A DNA stretch of 42,833 bases, from assembly GCA_016867375.1 (NCBI GenBank), contig VGJQ01000006.1, forward strand, positions 1-42,833. The letters are read 5' to 3'. Under the pieces are notes generated by a model, which made no database searches, had not been told where the DNA came from, and was given only the letters and a program-made list of their open reading frames with translations. The position numbers and the translations under genes were made by a program. How positions within the stretch are numbered: position 1 is the first letter of the stretch; each line of letters opens with the position of its first letter. Positions 31,092-38,254 of this stretch are shown here, one piece after another. This DNA is from Candidatus Kaiserbacteria bacterium (GTDB taxonomy: Bacteria > Patescibacteriota > Minisyncoccia > Phycocordibacterales > UBA2100).

Positions 31092-32453
31092 ATGTTCTTT
31101 AACTTTGGAATCCTGGAGTCCGTCAGGTCGCTCCTTTGGGGCACACCACTCTTCCTCCTCCTTTTTGGCGGAGTGAGTCTGGTCTTGGCACTCTTCTTCC
31201 GCGTGGTCGTCAAGACCAACGTGGTCCATATCGTCCAGCGACGTCGCGCCACCGTCTCATACGGTGCCAAACTCCCGGCCGGCAACATTTACTATAAGTG
31301 GCCGTCCTGGATCCCGCGTATTGGCCTTGCGGTCATCGAATTGCCCGTGAGCAATTTCCAGCTTGAGCTGAAGGACTACGAAGCATACGATCAGGATCGA
31401 GTGCCCTTCGTCGTCGACGTAGTGGCATTCTTCCGCATCGACAATACCGAAGTGGCGGCCCAACGCGTTTCCACTTTCAGGGAGCTGATAGACCAGTTGA
31501 GAGTCATTACGCAGGGCGCGGTCCGTAAAGTCCTCGCCGGCGCAAACATCAACCAGATCATGCTTGAACGCGCTACGTTCGGTCAGGCTTTCACGAACGA
31601 AGTGAAAGAGCAGCTGGGACAATGGGGCGTCGAGCCCGTGAAGGCTATCGAATTGATGGACATCCGCGACGGACATGGCAGCAAGGTCATCTCGAGCATC
31701 ATGGCGAAAAAGACTTCGCACATCGAGTCCGAGAGCCGCCAAGAGGTCGCTAAAAACAATCAGGCCGCCAAGGAGGCAGAAATTGCTGCCGGTCAGGCGG
31801 TAGATGTCCGTCAGCAACAAGCTGAGGAACTCGTCGGCAAGCGAACAGCAGAAAAGACGCAGGCCGTCGGCATCGCCAATCAGACCGCCGAGCAGCAAAT
31901 CCTTGTGCAGAAGAAGGAAACTGCAGAGAAAGAAATGGCGGTTAAGCGCGTCCAAGAGGTCCAGCAAGCTACGATCGTCAAAGAGAAGGAGATCGTCACT
32001 GCCGAGCAGGAGAAGCAGAAGGCCGTCCTCAAGTCGGAAGGCGATCTGAAGGCTGAGCAGAACAAGGCGGCAGCCATTGAGGCTGTGGGTAAAGCTCAGG
32101 GCGAGGCCGAGACTGCGAAGCTTCGCGCTCCGGTGGTGACACAGATCGAACTCGCCAAAGAAATCGGCGAGAACATGGGCTACCAGCAGTATCTGCAAGC
32201 CGTCAAGTCGATCGAAGTGGCTGGCCACATCGGCGTGGAACAGGCGAAAGCGCTGCAGCATGCTGAGATCAAGGTCATCGCAAACGCCGATGGTCCGGCC
32301 AACGGACTGTCGAACGTCATGGACTTGTTCACCGCCAAGGGCGGCAAAGGTCTCGGCTTCTCACTCGAAGCGCTCGCCGGCACTCCGCTCGGCGAGAAAC
32401 TGCTTGATCGGCTTGGCGTGAACACCAAGACCGAAAACAAGCCGGCTGAGTGA
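31092..32453 (+). CDS. Flotillin-like SPFH protein
   Basis: The 453-residue protein has an N-terminal membrane helix (about residues 15-38), a Band 7 domain (VVHIVQRRRATVSYGAKLPAGNIYYKWPSW, VIELPVSNFQLELKDYEAYDQDRVPFVVDVVAFF, QGAVRKVLAG) and then a long Ala/Glu/Lys/Gln coiled coil (about 215-335, AEEL, EKEIVTAEQEKQKAVLKSEGDLKAEQ), the layout of flotillins. The C-terminus has the FTAKGGKGLGFSLEALAGTPLGEKLLDRLG segment. It would form scaffold oligomers on the cytoplasmic membrane. Together with the upstream SPFH gene it forms a paired locus, each with its own promoter and terminator. Confidence 0.87.
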   Translation: MFFNFGILESVRSLLWGTPLFLLLFGGVSLVLALFFRVVVKTNVVHIVQRRRATVSYGAKLPAGNIYYKWPSWIPRIGLAVIELPVSNFQLELKDYEAYDQDRVPFVVDVVAFFRIDNTEVAAQRVSTFRELIDQLRVITQGAVRKVLAGANINQIMLERATFGQAFTNEVKEQLGQWGVEPVKAIELMDIRDGHGSKVISSIMAKKTSHIESESRQEVAKNNQAAKEAEIAAGQAVDVRQQQAEELVGKRTAEKTQAVGIANQTAEQQILVQKKETAEKEMAVKRVQEVQQATIVKEKEIVTAEQEKQKAVLKSEGDLKAEQNKAAAIEAVGKAQGEAETAKLRAPVVTQIELAKEIGENMGYQQYLQAVKSIEVAGHIGVEQAKALQHAEIKVIANADGPANGLSNVMDLFTAKGGKGLGFSLEALAGTPLGEKLLDRLGVNTKTENKPAE

Positions 32454-32473
32454 TTCGCAAACAGCGACAAAAT

Positions 32474-32513
32474 AATACCCGCGCGACTCAAAGTCGCGCG
32501 GGTATTCTCTTTT
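32474..32513 (+). terminator. Terminator of the flotillin-like gene
   Basis: AATACCCGCGCGACT and AGTCGCGCGGGTATT form a 15-base-pair hairpin followed by CTCTTTTCC. Confidence 0.85.
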
Positions 32514-32515
32514 CC

Positions 32516-32538
32516 TTGTCGAGGTCTGACCTCGACAA
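32516..32538. repeat. Palindromic repeat family A
   Basis: TTGTCGAGGTC-T-GACCTCGACAA, a perfect palindrome lying between the terminator and the mreB promoter. Confidence 0.85.
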
Positions 32539-32546
32539 TGTATATT

Positions 32547-32575
32547 TTGCCCAAACAGGCATGACCATATACAAT
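32547..32575 (+). promoter_or_regulatory. Promoter of the solitary mreB
   Basis: TTGCCC (32547-32552), 17 bases, TACAAT (32570-32575). The -10 box ends 8 bases before the ATG at 32584, so the message would be nearly leaderless. Confidence 0.65.
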
Positions 32576-32583
32576 ACCTCCAC

Positions 32584-33600
32584 ATGGCATTCTCGCTCAC
32601 ACCCAAATTAGGCATCGATCTGGGCACCACGACGGTGCTCGTGTTCGTGCCGGGCCGCGGGATCGTGCTCAATGAGCCGTCGGTCGTCGCTGTCTCGCAG
32701 GTGGATAATAAAATCCTCGCAATCGGCCTCGATGCCAAAGAAATGATCGGTCGCACGCCGGATGAGATCATCGCGTACCGCCCGATGCGCGACGGTGTCA
32801 TCGCCGACTACCGCGTCACCGAAGCAATGCTCCGCTACTACATCCGCAAGGCACTCGGCCGATGGAATCTCTTCCAGCCCGAAGTGATGATCTCGGTGCC
32901 CGCCGGCGTCACCTCCACCGAGCGTCGCGCCGTGGTAGAGGCGGCGACCAAAGCCGGCGCACGCGAAGCATACGTCGTCAAAGAGCCGATCCTCGCTGCG
33001 ATCGGTGCAGGCATCCCCATCCATGAAGCGCGCGGACACATGATCGTCGACATCGGCGGCGGTACCACCGACGTGGCTGTGATCTCACTCGGCGGCATCG
33101 TCGCATCCACGAGCGTCAAGTGCGCGGGCAATCGCATCGATCACGCGATCGCCGACCATATGAAAAAGACCGAAAATCTCGCGATCGGCGACAAGATGGC
33201 CGAAGAGATCAAAATCAAGATCGGATCGGCAGTACCGGTCGACCAGGAGTTGACCATGATCATCAAAGGACGCGACTATCTCACCGGGCTCCCACGCTCT
33301 GTCGAGATCGGTACCAACGAAGTAGTCCGCGCGATCGGCAAAGAGCTGCGCACCATGGTGCAGGCGATCAAAGACGTCCTTCAGGAGACACCGCCCGAAC
33401 TCGCGAGCGACATCATCGACAACGGCATCATCATGACAGGCGGCAGCTCCCAGCTGCGCAATCTCCCCGAGCTTATCTTCCGCCGCACGGGCGTCAAGGC
33501 GATGCTCGCCAAAGACGCGCCGTACTGCGTCGTCAAAGGCACGGGTGAGGCGCTCAAACACCTCGACACCTACAAAAAGGCGATCATTTCCAAGCGTTGA
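32584..33600 (+). CDS. mreB: MreB/Mbl-family actin homologue (solitary copy)
   Basis: The 338-residue protein has the actin-fold motifs: phosphate 1 GIDLGTTTVLVF (10-21), DIGGGTTDVAVI near 156-167 (phosphate 2), the adenosine region and GIIMTGGSSQLRNLPELI near 283-300. It differs from the second MreB at 40383 by having GIDLGTT rather than GIDLGTA, and it is not linked to mreC. It polymerises on the membrane and guides wall synthesis; an accessory MreB/Mbl-like role is likely. No clear ribosome binding site precedes the ATG. Confidence 0.92.
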   Translation: MAFSLTPKLGIDLGTTTVLVFVPGRGIVLNEPSVVAVSQVDNKILAIGLDAKEMIGRTPDEIIAYRPMRDGVIADYRVTEAMLRYYIRKALGRWNLFQPEVMISVPAGVTSTERRAVVEAATKAGAREAYVVKEPILAAIGAGIPIHEARGHMIVDIGGGTTDVAVISLGGIVASTSVKCAGNRIDHAIADHMKKTENLAIGDKMAEEIKIKIGSAVPVDQELTMIIKGRDYLTGLPRSVEIGTNEVVRAIGKELRTMVQAIKDVLQETPPELASDIIDNGIIMTGGSSQLRNLPELIFRRTGVKAMLAKDAPYCVVKGTGEALKHLDTYKKAIISKR

Positions 33601-33656
33601 CATTTAGTATTAAATGTTATACAATTGCACGAGGTTACGGATGGGGAGAGACACCT

Positions 33657-33824
33657 ATGCTTACGATCATGCTTGAGATACTTGTCTTTATCTGCGCTGG
33701 TGGAGCATTCATCCACTGGATTTTTGAGGGGTGGCGCAGCCGCGTTTTGTGGGGATGCGCTATCGCGGCAGTGTGCGTACAACTCCTCGTGACGTACGGC
33801 ACATATCCATACGAGTTCCATTGA
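33657..33824 (+). CDS. Small membrane protein (55 residues)
   Basis: The ATG at 33657 follows GGATGGGGAGAGACACCT, a good ribosome binding site. The protein has two hydrophobic helices (LTIMLEILVFICAGGAFIHWIF and VLWGCAIAAVCVQLLVTYG) separated by a short basic loop (EGWRSR), and it is followed by a strong terminator. No family recognised. Confidence 0.6.
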   Translation: MLTIMLEILVFICAGGAFIHWIFEGWRSRVLWGCAIAAVCVQLLVTYGTYPYEFH

Positions 33825-33842
33825 TTGGGACACATCGCAACA

Positions 33843-33878
33843 TCGTCCGCAAACCCGACTTGCGGACGATAACTTTTT
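33843..33878 (+). terminator. Terminator of the small membrane protein gene
   Basis: TCGTCCGCAA and TTGCGGACGA form a 10-base-pair hairpin followed by TAACTTTTTT. Confidence 0.85.
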
Positions 33879-34041
33879 TGAACACGTAGCGATGCGTTAA
33901 TCATCTCAGGGTACCAAACAATAGGCGGACACTTTGACCTCCCGTCAAAGCAGATGCGGAGCGCGTTATCCACAGGTGTACACGATGCATCACAGGCTAC
34001 CATTTCAATAGTATAGAGACATCTAGATATAGGAGGTCACC

Positions 34042-34863
34042 ATGGCCACCCGGCAGAGACAGAAAAGGACGCGTGTTTTGTCGCCAATCCTAAATAGTGC
34101 CGCACGTCGGCGCATGCGCATCGGAGATCATTTTCCCGAAGCGATACACACCTATCGTATCGACCGAGAGCAATTCATTATTTATATTGGCGGAGATCCT
34201 GAGGCTGAGGCCGCAGAGGACGGTGGCGAATCCGGAGTAGAGTACCGCATGGCAGATCGATTTGAAAGGAATCTGACGACTCTGAGTGGCATCGACCCGA
34301 AGCGTCCGATCCTTGTCGTGATGGCAAGTTGCGGCGGCGACTGGGAAGAAGGCATGCAAATGGCTGCCGCAATCCTCACCAGTCCAAATCCGATCACGGT
34401 CCTTGCGGTAAAATGGCCGCGATCGATGACTTCGCTCATTCCGCTCGCTGCTGATCGATTCCTCATCAGACCTCCCGCCCGATACATGATCCATCGAGGC
34501 ACGTACGGTTTCACCGGCCTGGATCATCAGGCCGAGACGGAGGATACTGAACGCCGCATATCCCGCGAACTCATGCTTCTGATCTATTGCTCGCGCCTCA
34601 AGGAGCAGGGGATTCACAGCAAACGCTCGGAAGAAGAGATTCGCGATATCGTAAACAAGGAGATGCTCGAAAAGATCGATGTGTGGAAATCCGCAGATCA
34701 GGCAGTACTGGAAGGATATGCGGACGGCGTATATACGGGCGACATGAAAAATCTTCGTGCGACGAAGGTACACCGAGCGCGTCGTGATCGCATGATGAAT
34801 GTCCTTCGTACGGAAATATGTTTTGAAGTAAAGACGACTTTCAAAAAACCGCCAGGTGCGTAG
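34042..34863 (+). CDS. ClpP-like serine protease homologue
   Basis: The 273-residue protein follows a TAGGAGGTCACC ribosome binding site. Its middle part follows the ClpP fold: IIYIGG, PILVVMASCGGDWEEGMQMAAAI (89-111; compare the ClpP INSPGG region), a candidate catalytic Ser128 or Ser131 in WPRSMTSLIPLAADRF, His151 in RYMIHRGTYG and a C-terminal KSADQAVLEGYADGV (compare the ClpP sector AEEAKEYGLID). The GG oxyanion motif and the Ser neighbourhood differ from housekeeping ClpP, and there are a basic 40-residue N-terminus and a long C-terminus, so it is a divergent, ClpP-like enzyme; activity with a Clp ATPase is not shown. Confidence 0.72.
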   Translation: MATRQRQKRTRVLSPILNSAARRRMRIGDHFPEAIHTYRIDREQFIIYIGGDPEAEAAEDGGESGVEYRMADRFERNLTTLSGIDPKRPILVVMASCGGDWEEGMQMAAAILTSPNPITVLAVKWPRSMTSLIPLAADRFLIRPPARYMIHRGTYGFTGLDHQAETEDTERRISRELMLLIYCSRLKEQGIHSKRSEEEIRDIVNKEMLEKIDVWKSADQAVLEGYADGVYTGDMKNLRATKVHRARRDRMMNVLRTEICFEVKTTFKKPPGA

Positions 34864-34881
34864 CGTATCTGTTCTAAAAGC

Positions 34882-34910
34882 GCCGCGGAATCCTTTCAGG
34901 ATTCCGCGGC
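34882..34910. terminator. Terminator between convergent genes
   Basis: GCCGCGGAATCC and GGATTCCGCGGC form a 12-base-pair hairpin just after the ClpP-like gene; it could serve both directions. Confidence 0.75.
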
Positions 34911-34922
34911 CATCTCTTTATT

Positions 34923-35384
34923 CTACCTCTGCAACCGCCCGATATCGTCCATCAGTCTGCGCAAATCCACCTGAATCTGTTCGAGGGTTTTTGCCTGATC
35001 AATATCGCGCTGCTCGTCTTCGGTCTCCTCTTCATTGATCTCCTCGACATCCTCTTGGAGCTCATCGACGTCTTTTTGGATTTCGTCGACGTCTTCCTGT
35101 ATCTCTTCCATGTCTTCCTGGATCTCTTCGATGTCTTCGGCAGCCGCTTCGACCGTCTGTGTCGTATAGTTGACCGTCATCTGGATGAAGAGGGCAAGAT
35201 AGATCGCCTCAAGCGAGACGATCGTCGTGAGGACGAGCAACATCCGATCAAACGCGACCAGACCGATAATCGTAAAGAGGAAACTCAGCGCAAAAAGAAT
35301 CGTGTGGACGAGGATGGATTGCGGGGAGCCAAGCCATCGCGTGATGGCAAGCGCGGTCTTCTGTAAATGCGGGGGTCTTTGCAT
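34923..35384 (-). CDS. Membrane protein with acidic coiled-coil tail (DUF1003-like)
   Basis: The 153-residue protein has two membrane helices (ILVHTILFALSFLFTIIGLVAF and MLLVLTTIVSLEAIYLALFIQM), with the SLEAIYLALFIQM segment resembling DUF1003 / low-affinity iron permease-like proteins. A strongly acidic heptad-type coiled coil follows (about 85-125: IEEIQEDMEEIQEDVDEIQKDVDELQEDVEEINEEE), then a short helix. The role is unknown; the tail is probably a cytoplasmic oligomerisation or docking rod. Confidence 0.7.
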   Translation of the reverse strand: MQRPPHLQKTALAITRWLGSPQSILVHTILFALSFLFTIIGLVAFDRMLLVLTTIVSLEAIYLALFIQMTVNYTTQTVEAAAEDIEEIQEDMEEIQEDVDEIQKDVDELQEDVEEINEEETEDEQRDIDQAKTLEQIQVDLRRLMDDIGRLQR

Positions 35385-35459
35385 GCATGCCAGTATACCA
35401 TGGCAATCATATAAGCTTCAGCGCGCTCGCATGTATCGAAGTGATCCGAAGGAGCTATA

Positions 35460-35502
35460 CATGTCTGACAATTTTCCCAATTGGGAAAATTGTCGGACAT
35501 GT
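35460..35502. repeat. Palindromic repeat family D, copy 2
   Basis: ACATGTCTGACAATTTTCCC and its complement; the inner 32 bases match 29230-29261. It lies just upstream of the holB-like gene. Confidence 0.8.
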
Positions 35503-35537
35503 CAAACTGCCATACTCTTTGCTACACTCAATACTAC

Positions 35538-36245
35538 ATGGACACTCATCTTACATCCCCACTCACCGGCAATGTGTTTTTGATCCGCGATACAGACGCG
35601 TCGGCAACACTCGCATATCTCACAGGCGAGGGGATCGAAGTGCGTGGCAATCCAGATGTGTACGTGCGGACCTATCCCCAATTCGGCATCGACGATGCAC
35701 ACGAGCTTTCAGTACGCTCGCTGACCCGCGCCACACGCGAAAAGGGGAGGGTATTCGTCATCACCACAGCCATCATGACGATCGAAGCCCAAAATGCGCT
35801 TCTCAAGACGATCGAGGAGCCCACCGCAGGCACGCGATTCTTTTTCATCCTCCCCGCACCCGAGACACTCCTACCGACCGTGCGCAGCCGCGCCCAGATA
35901 GTGGACCGGTTGTGCAAGCCTGGCTTGCACAATGGTTGTGCAAGCCAGGCTTGCACAACAGCCGCAGCCTTCCTCGCCGCCACCCCCGCAGAGCGTCTCG
36001 ACCTCATCAAGCCACTCCTCGAAAAAGGCGACGACCCCTCGACAGGGCTCGGGGCAGGCAAGCGCGATCTCGGCGCCATTATCACATTTCTCTCTTTGAT
36101 AGAGCAGGAGCTTGCTTCCAAACCACTCGAAACCGCACAAGAGGGAATCAAAGCCATCTACCAGGCACGTAAGTACATCGGCGATAAAGGCGCGCTTCTG
36201 AAGCCCCTCCTCGAATCCGTCGCGCTTCTGGTACCCCGGATATGA
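35538..36245 (+). CDS. holB: DNA polymerase III delta'/gamma-type clamp-loader subunit with in-frame palindromic insert
   Basis: From the ATG at 35538 the 235-residue protein shows the clamp-loader signature TIEAQNALLKTIEEPTAGTRFFFI (81-104) and the sensor segment LLPTVRSRAQIV (111-122; usual SRCQ). It lacks a P-loop, which fits a delta'-type subunit that does not hydrolyse ATP, and is shorter than typical HolB. Residues 125-141 (CKPGLHNGCASQACT) are encoded entirely by a 51-base palindromic repeat, a multiple of three that keeps the frame. The helical C-terminus (KRDLGAIITFLSLIEQEL, KAIYQARKYIGDKG) follows. The insertion lies at the domain border, where it would be tolerated. Confidence 0.8.
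   Translation: MDTHLTSPLTGNVFLIRDTDASATLAYLTGEGIEVRGNPDVYVRTYPQFGIDDAHELSVRSLTRATREKGRVFVITTAIMTIEAQNALLKTIEEPTAGTRFFFILPAPETLLPTVRSRAQIVDRLCKPGLHNGCASQACTTAAAFLAATPAERLDLIKPLLEKGDDPSTGLGAGKRDLGAIITFLSLIEQELASKPLETAQEGIKAIYQARKYIGDKGALLKPLLESVALLVPRI
35909..35959. repeat. Palindromic repeat family B, in frame in the holB-like gene
   Basis: Two adjacent palindromes, TTGTGCAAGCC-T-GGCTTGCACAA and TTGTGCAAGCC-A-GGCTTGCACAA, total 51 bases. The whole unit can also fold as one large hairpin. Same arms as at 24810-24855. Confidence 0.9.
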
Positions 36246-36257
36246 TATAATTCCACC

Positions 36258-36542
36258 ATGAAGAAAAAAGTGACTCATAAAAAGGGGAAGGTAGACAGTA
36301 TCGAAAAGCTTGCCATCTTGATGGTGGAAGGATTTGCCGATATTGATAAAAGATTCGATGTCTTGGAAACTGAGGTCCGAGGAATCCGAAACGATCTTAT
36401 TGTCCAAAACAAACAACTCGATCGCATCGAGACACGGATCGCCGCACTCGAATTCGCCGTCTTCGGAGTCAAGAACGGACACGCTTCAACAAACTGGTTC
36501 GAGCGCATCGAAAAGCTCGAAAAAGCCGTATTTAAAAAATAA
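36258..36542 (+). CDS. Small coiled-coil hypothetical protein
   Basis: The 94-residue protein has a basic start (MKKKVTHKKGKVDS) and a heptad helix (EKLAILMVEGFADIDKRFDVLETEVRGIRNDLIVQNKQLDRIETRIAALEFAVF). Proteins of this type are frequent in CPR genomes, function unknown. It sits between the holB-like gene (12-base gap) and frr (14-base gap), so it is likely cotranscribed with them. Confidence 0.65.
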   Translation: MKKKVTHKKGKVDSIEKLAILMVEGFADIDKRFDVLETEVRGIRNDLIVQNKQLDRIETRIAALEFAVFGVKNGHASTNWFERIEKLEKAVFKK

Positions 36543-36556
36543 TTACCCAAAAACCT

Positions 36557-37108
36557 ATGAACTACGACTTCAAGCATTTTGATGAGAAACTCACCGCAGC
36601 CCGCGAATGGCTCGCACGTGAATACAAAGGCCTACGCACCGGCCGCGCCACGCCCGCCATCCTCGACGGTGTCTTCGTCTCCGCATACGGCTCCATGATG
36701 CCGCTGAAGCAGGCGGCCAATGTCTCGATCGAAGATGCGCGTACCTTGCGTGTCACTCCATGGGATCTAGGCCTCGTCAAAGACATCGAGCGCGGCATCA
36801 CCAATGCCAATCTCGGCCTCGGCATGGTCACCGATCAATCAGGCGTCCGCGTGACATTCCCCGAGCTCACCGCCGAGCGCCGCCAAGAGCTCGTCAAAGT
36901 CGCCAAAGCCAAGCTCGAAGACGCACGCACCACGGTGCGCCTTGCACGCGATGAAGTCTGGAAAGACATCCAGGAGAAAGAGCGTGCGAGTGAGCTCACC
37001 GAAGACGACAAATTCACCCTCAAAGAGCAGATGCAAAAGAAAGTCGACGCCATGAACGACGAGCTCGAAAAAGCCTTCGATGCCAAGGAAAAAGAGATGA
37101 CTTCCTAA
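36557..37108 (+). CDS. frr: Ribosome recycling factor
   Basis: The 183-residue protein matches RRF over its full length: KLTAAREWLAREYKGLRTGRATPAILDGVFVSAYG with the conserved RTGRA, then PLKQAANVSIEDARTLRVTPWD, AIxxANLGL and LTAERRQELVKVAKAKLEDARTTVRLARDE. It splits the post-termination 70S ribosome with EF-G. The next gene, rseP, starts 7 bases after its stop. Confidence 0.96.
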   Translation: MNYDFKHFDEKLTAAREWLAREYKGLRTGRATPAILDGVFVSAYGSMMPLKQAANVSIEDARTLRVTPWDLGLVKDIERGITNANLGLGMVTDQSGVRVTFPELTAERRQELVKVAKAKLEDARTTVRLARDEVWKDIQEKERASELTEDDKFTLKEQMQKKVDAMNDELEKAFDAKEKEMTS

Positions 37109-37115
37109 TCATCAT

Positions 37116-38210
37116 ATGATCACTGCTCTTTTGGTGATCGTTATCCTCGTCGCGCTTATCGTCGCGCATGAGTTTGGACATTTTCTGGCCGCCAAGCTCT
37201 TCGGCGTGCGTGTGGATGAATTCGGTGTCGGATATCCGCCGCGCGCCTTTACCTTTGGCACCTGGGGCGGCACTGAATACACGCTCAACTGGATCCCCTT
37301 TGGCGGCTTCGTACGCCTCTATGGCGAAGACGAAAAAGCGATGCGCGGACAGGGAAGCCTCATCGACGCGCCGCGATGGAAGCAAGCGATCATCCTCGTC
37401 GCGGGTGTCGCCGGGAATGCGCTGGTAGCGATACTCCTCTTCGTACTCGCGCTTCATGCGGGCATCCCACGCGTCGTCGAGACAGTCAACCCTGGCACTC
37501 CCACACGACTCATCGTGTCCGACGTCGTCGCCGGTTCGCCCGCTTACACTGCCGGCATCATGGCAGGCAGCGAGATCACCGGCATCACGGCCGAGACACC
37601 GCCGCTGCAGCCAGACTCACTCATCCCCCAGGCAGTCACCGCATTCGTGCGCAGCCATCCCGGCGAACCACTCCGCATCTCCTATACACAATCAGGGTCT
37701 CCCAAAGAGGCGATCGTTCACTCCGCCCAAGGAGTGCTACGCGACAACGCCGGCACACCTGCACTCGGCATCGGACTCGTGCTCGTGAGTACGGTAAGCG
37801 TCTCATGGAACGAAGCGATCACGAGTGCGCTTCCGCTTGCATATAGCGAATTCACACGCACACTCGACGGCCTCGGACACATCATCGGCGGCGCCGTGCG
37901 CGGCAATGCCGACCTCACACAAGTCGTCGGACCGGTGGGCCTGGCAGGCGTCGTCGGCGAAGCCGCACACGGAGGGCTCGGGCAGATACTTCTCCTTGCT
38001 GGCCTCATCAGTATCAACCTCGCGATCATCAATCTCATACCGATCCCCGTGCTCGACGGCGGACGACTCTTGGTCGTGATCCTCGAATCCATCCTCCGCA
38101 AACCCGCACCGCGGCTCGCCATCCAGGTACTCAACACCTTTGGCGTCGCGCTCATCATCCTCCTCATGATTTCCGTGACCTACAACGACATCGCGCGCCT
38201 ACTCGCCTAG
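37116..38210 (+). CDS. rseP: Site-2 protease RseP (M50 family)
   Basis: The 364-residue membrane metalloprotease has the zinc motif HEFGH in AHEFGHFLAAKLFGV (His18, Glu19, His22), the following GVGYPPRAF region, a PDZ-like part (TRLIVSDVVAGSPAYTAGIMAGSEIT near 128-155) and the C-terminal NLIPIPVLDGGRLLVV with the third zinc ligand Asp. It cuts membrane-anchored regulators such as anti-sigma factors within the membrane. It has one PDZ-like domain, as many non-proteobacterial RseP proteins do. It shares an operon with frr. Confidence 0.93.
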   Translation: MITALLVIVILVALIVAHEFGHFLAAKLFGVRVDEFGVGYPPRAFTFGTWGGTEYTLNWIPFGGFVRLYGEDEKAMRGQGSLIDAPRWKQAIILVAGVAGNALVAILLFVLALHAGIPRVVETVNPGTPTRLIVSDVVAGSPAYTAGIMAGSEITGITAETPPLQPDSLIPQAVTAFVRSHPGEPLRISYTQSGSPKEAIVHSAQGVLRDNAGTPALGIGLVLVSTVSVSWNEAITSALPLAYSEFTRTLDGLGHIIGGAVRGNADLTQVVGPVGLAGVVGEAAHGGLGQILLLAGLISINLAIINLIPIPVLDGGRLLVVILESILRKPAPRLAIQVLNTFGVALIILLMISVTYNDIARLLA

Positions 38211-38218
38211 CCCAACAC

Positions 38219-38243
38219 TTTGTGGAGGTCAGACCTCCACAAA
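38219..38243. repeat. Palindromic repeat family A, right after rseP
   Basis: TTTGTGGAGGTC-A-GACCTCCACAAA; it flanks the downstream (3') end of the RAYT gene. Confidence 0.9.
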
Positions 38244-38254
38244 TGGCTTTGTTG

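Noticed and set aside
31257-32261. Minus-strand frame of 334 codons
   Set aside because: Antisense to the flotillin-like gene; Leu-rich composition is the mirror of its Glu/Lys/Gln coiled coil.
33966-33976. DnaA box TTATCCACA as a sign of a replication origin
   Set aside because: Only one good box is present and no dnaA, dnaN or AT-rich unwinding region lies nearby.
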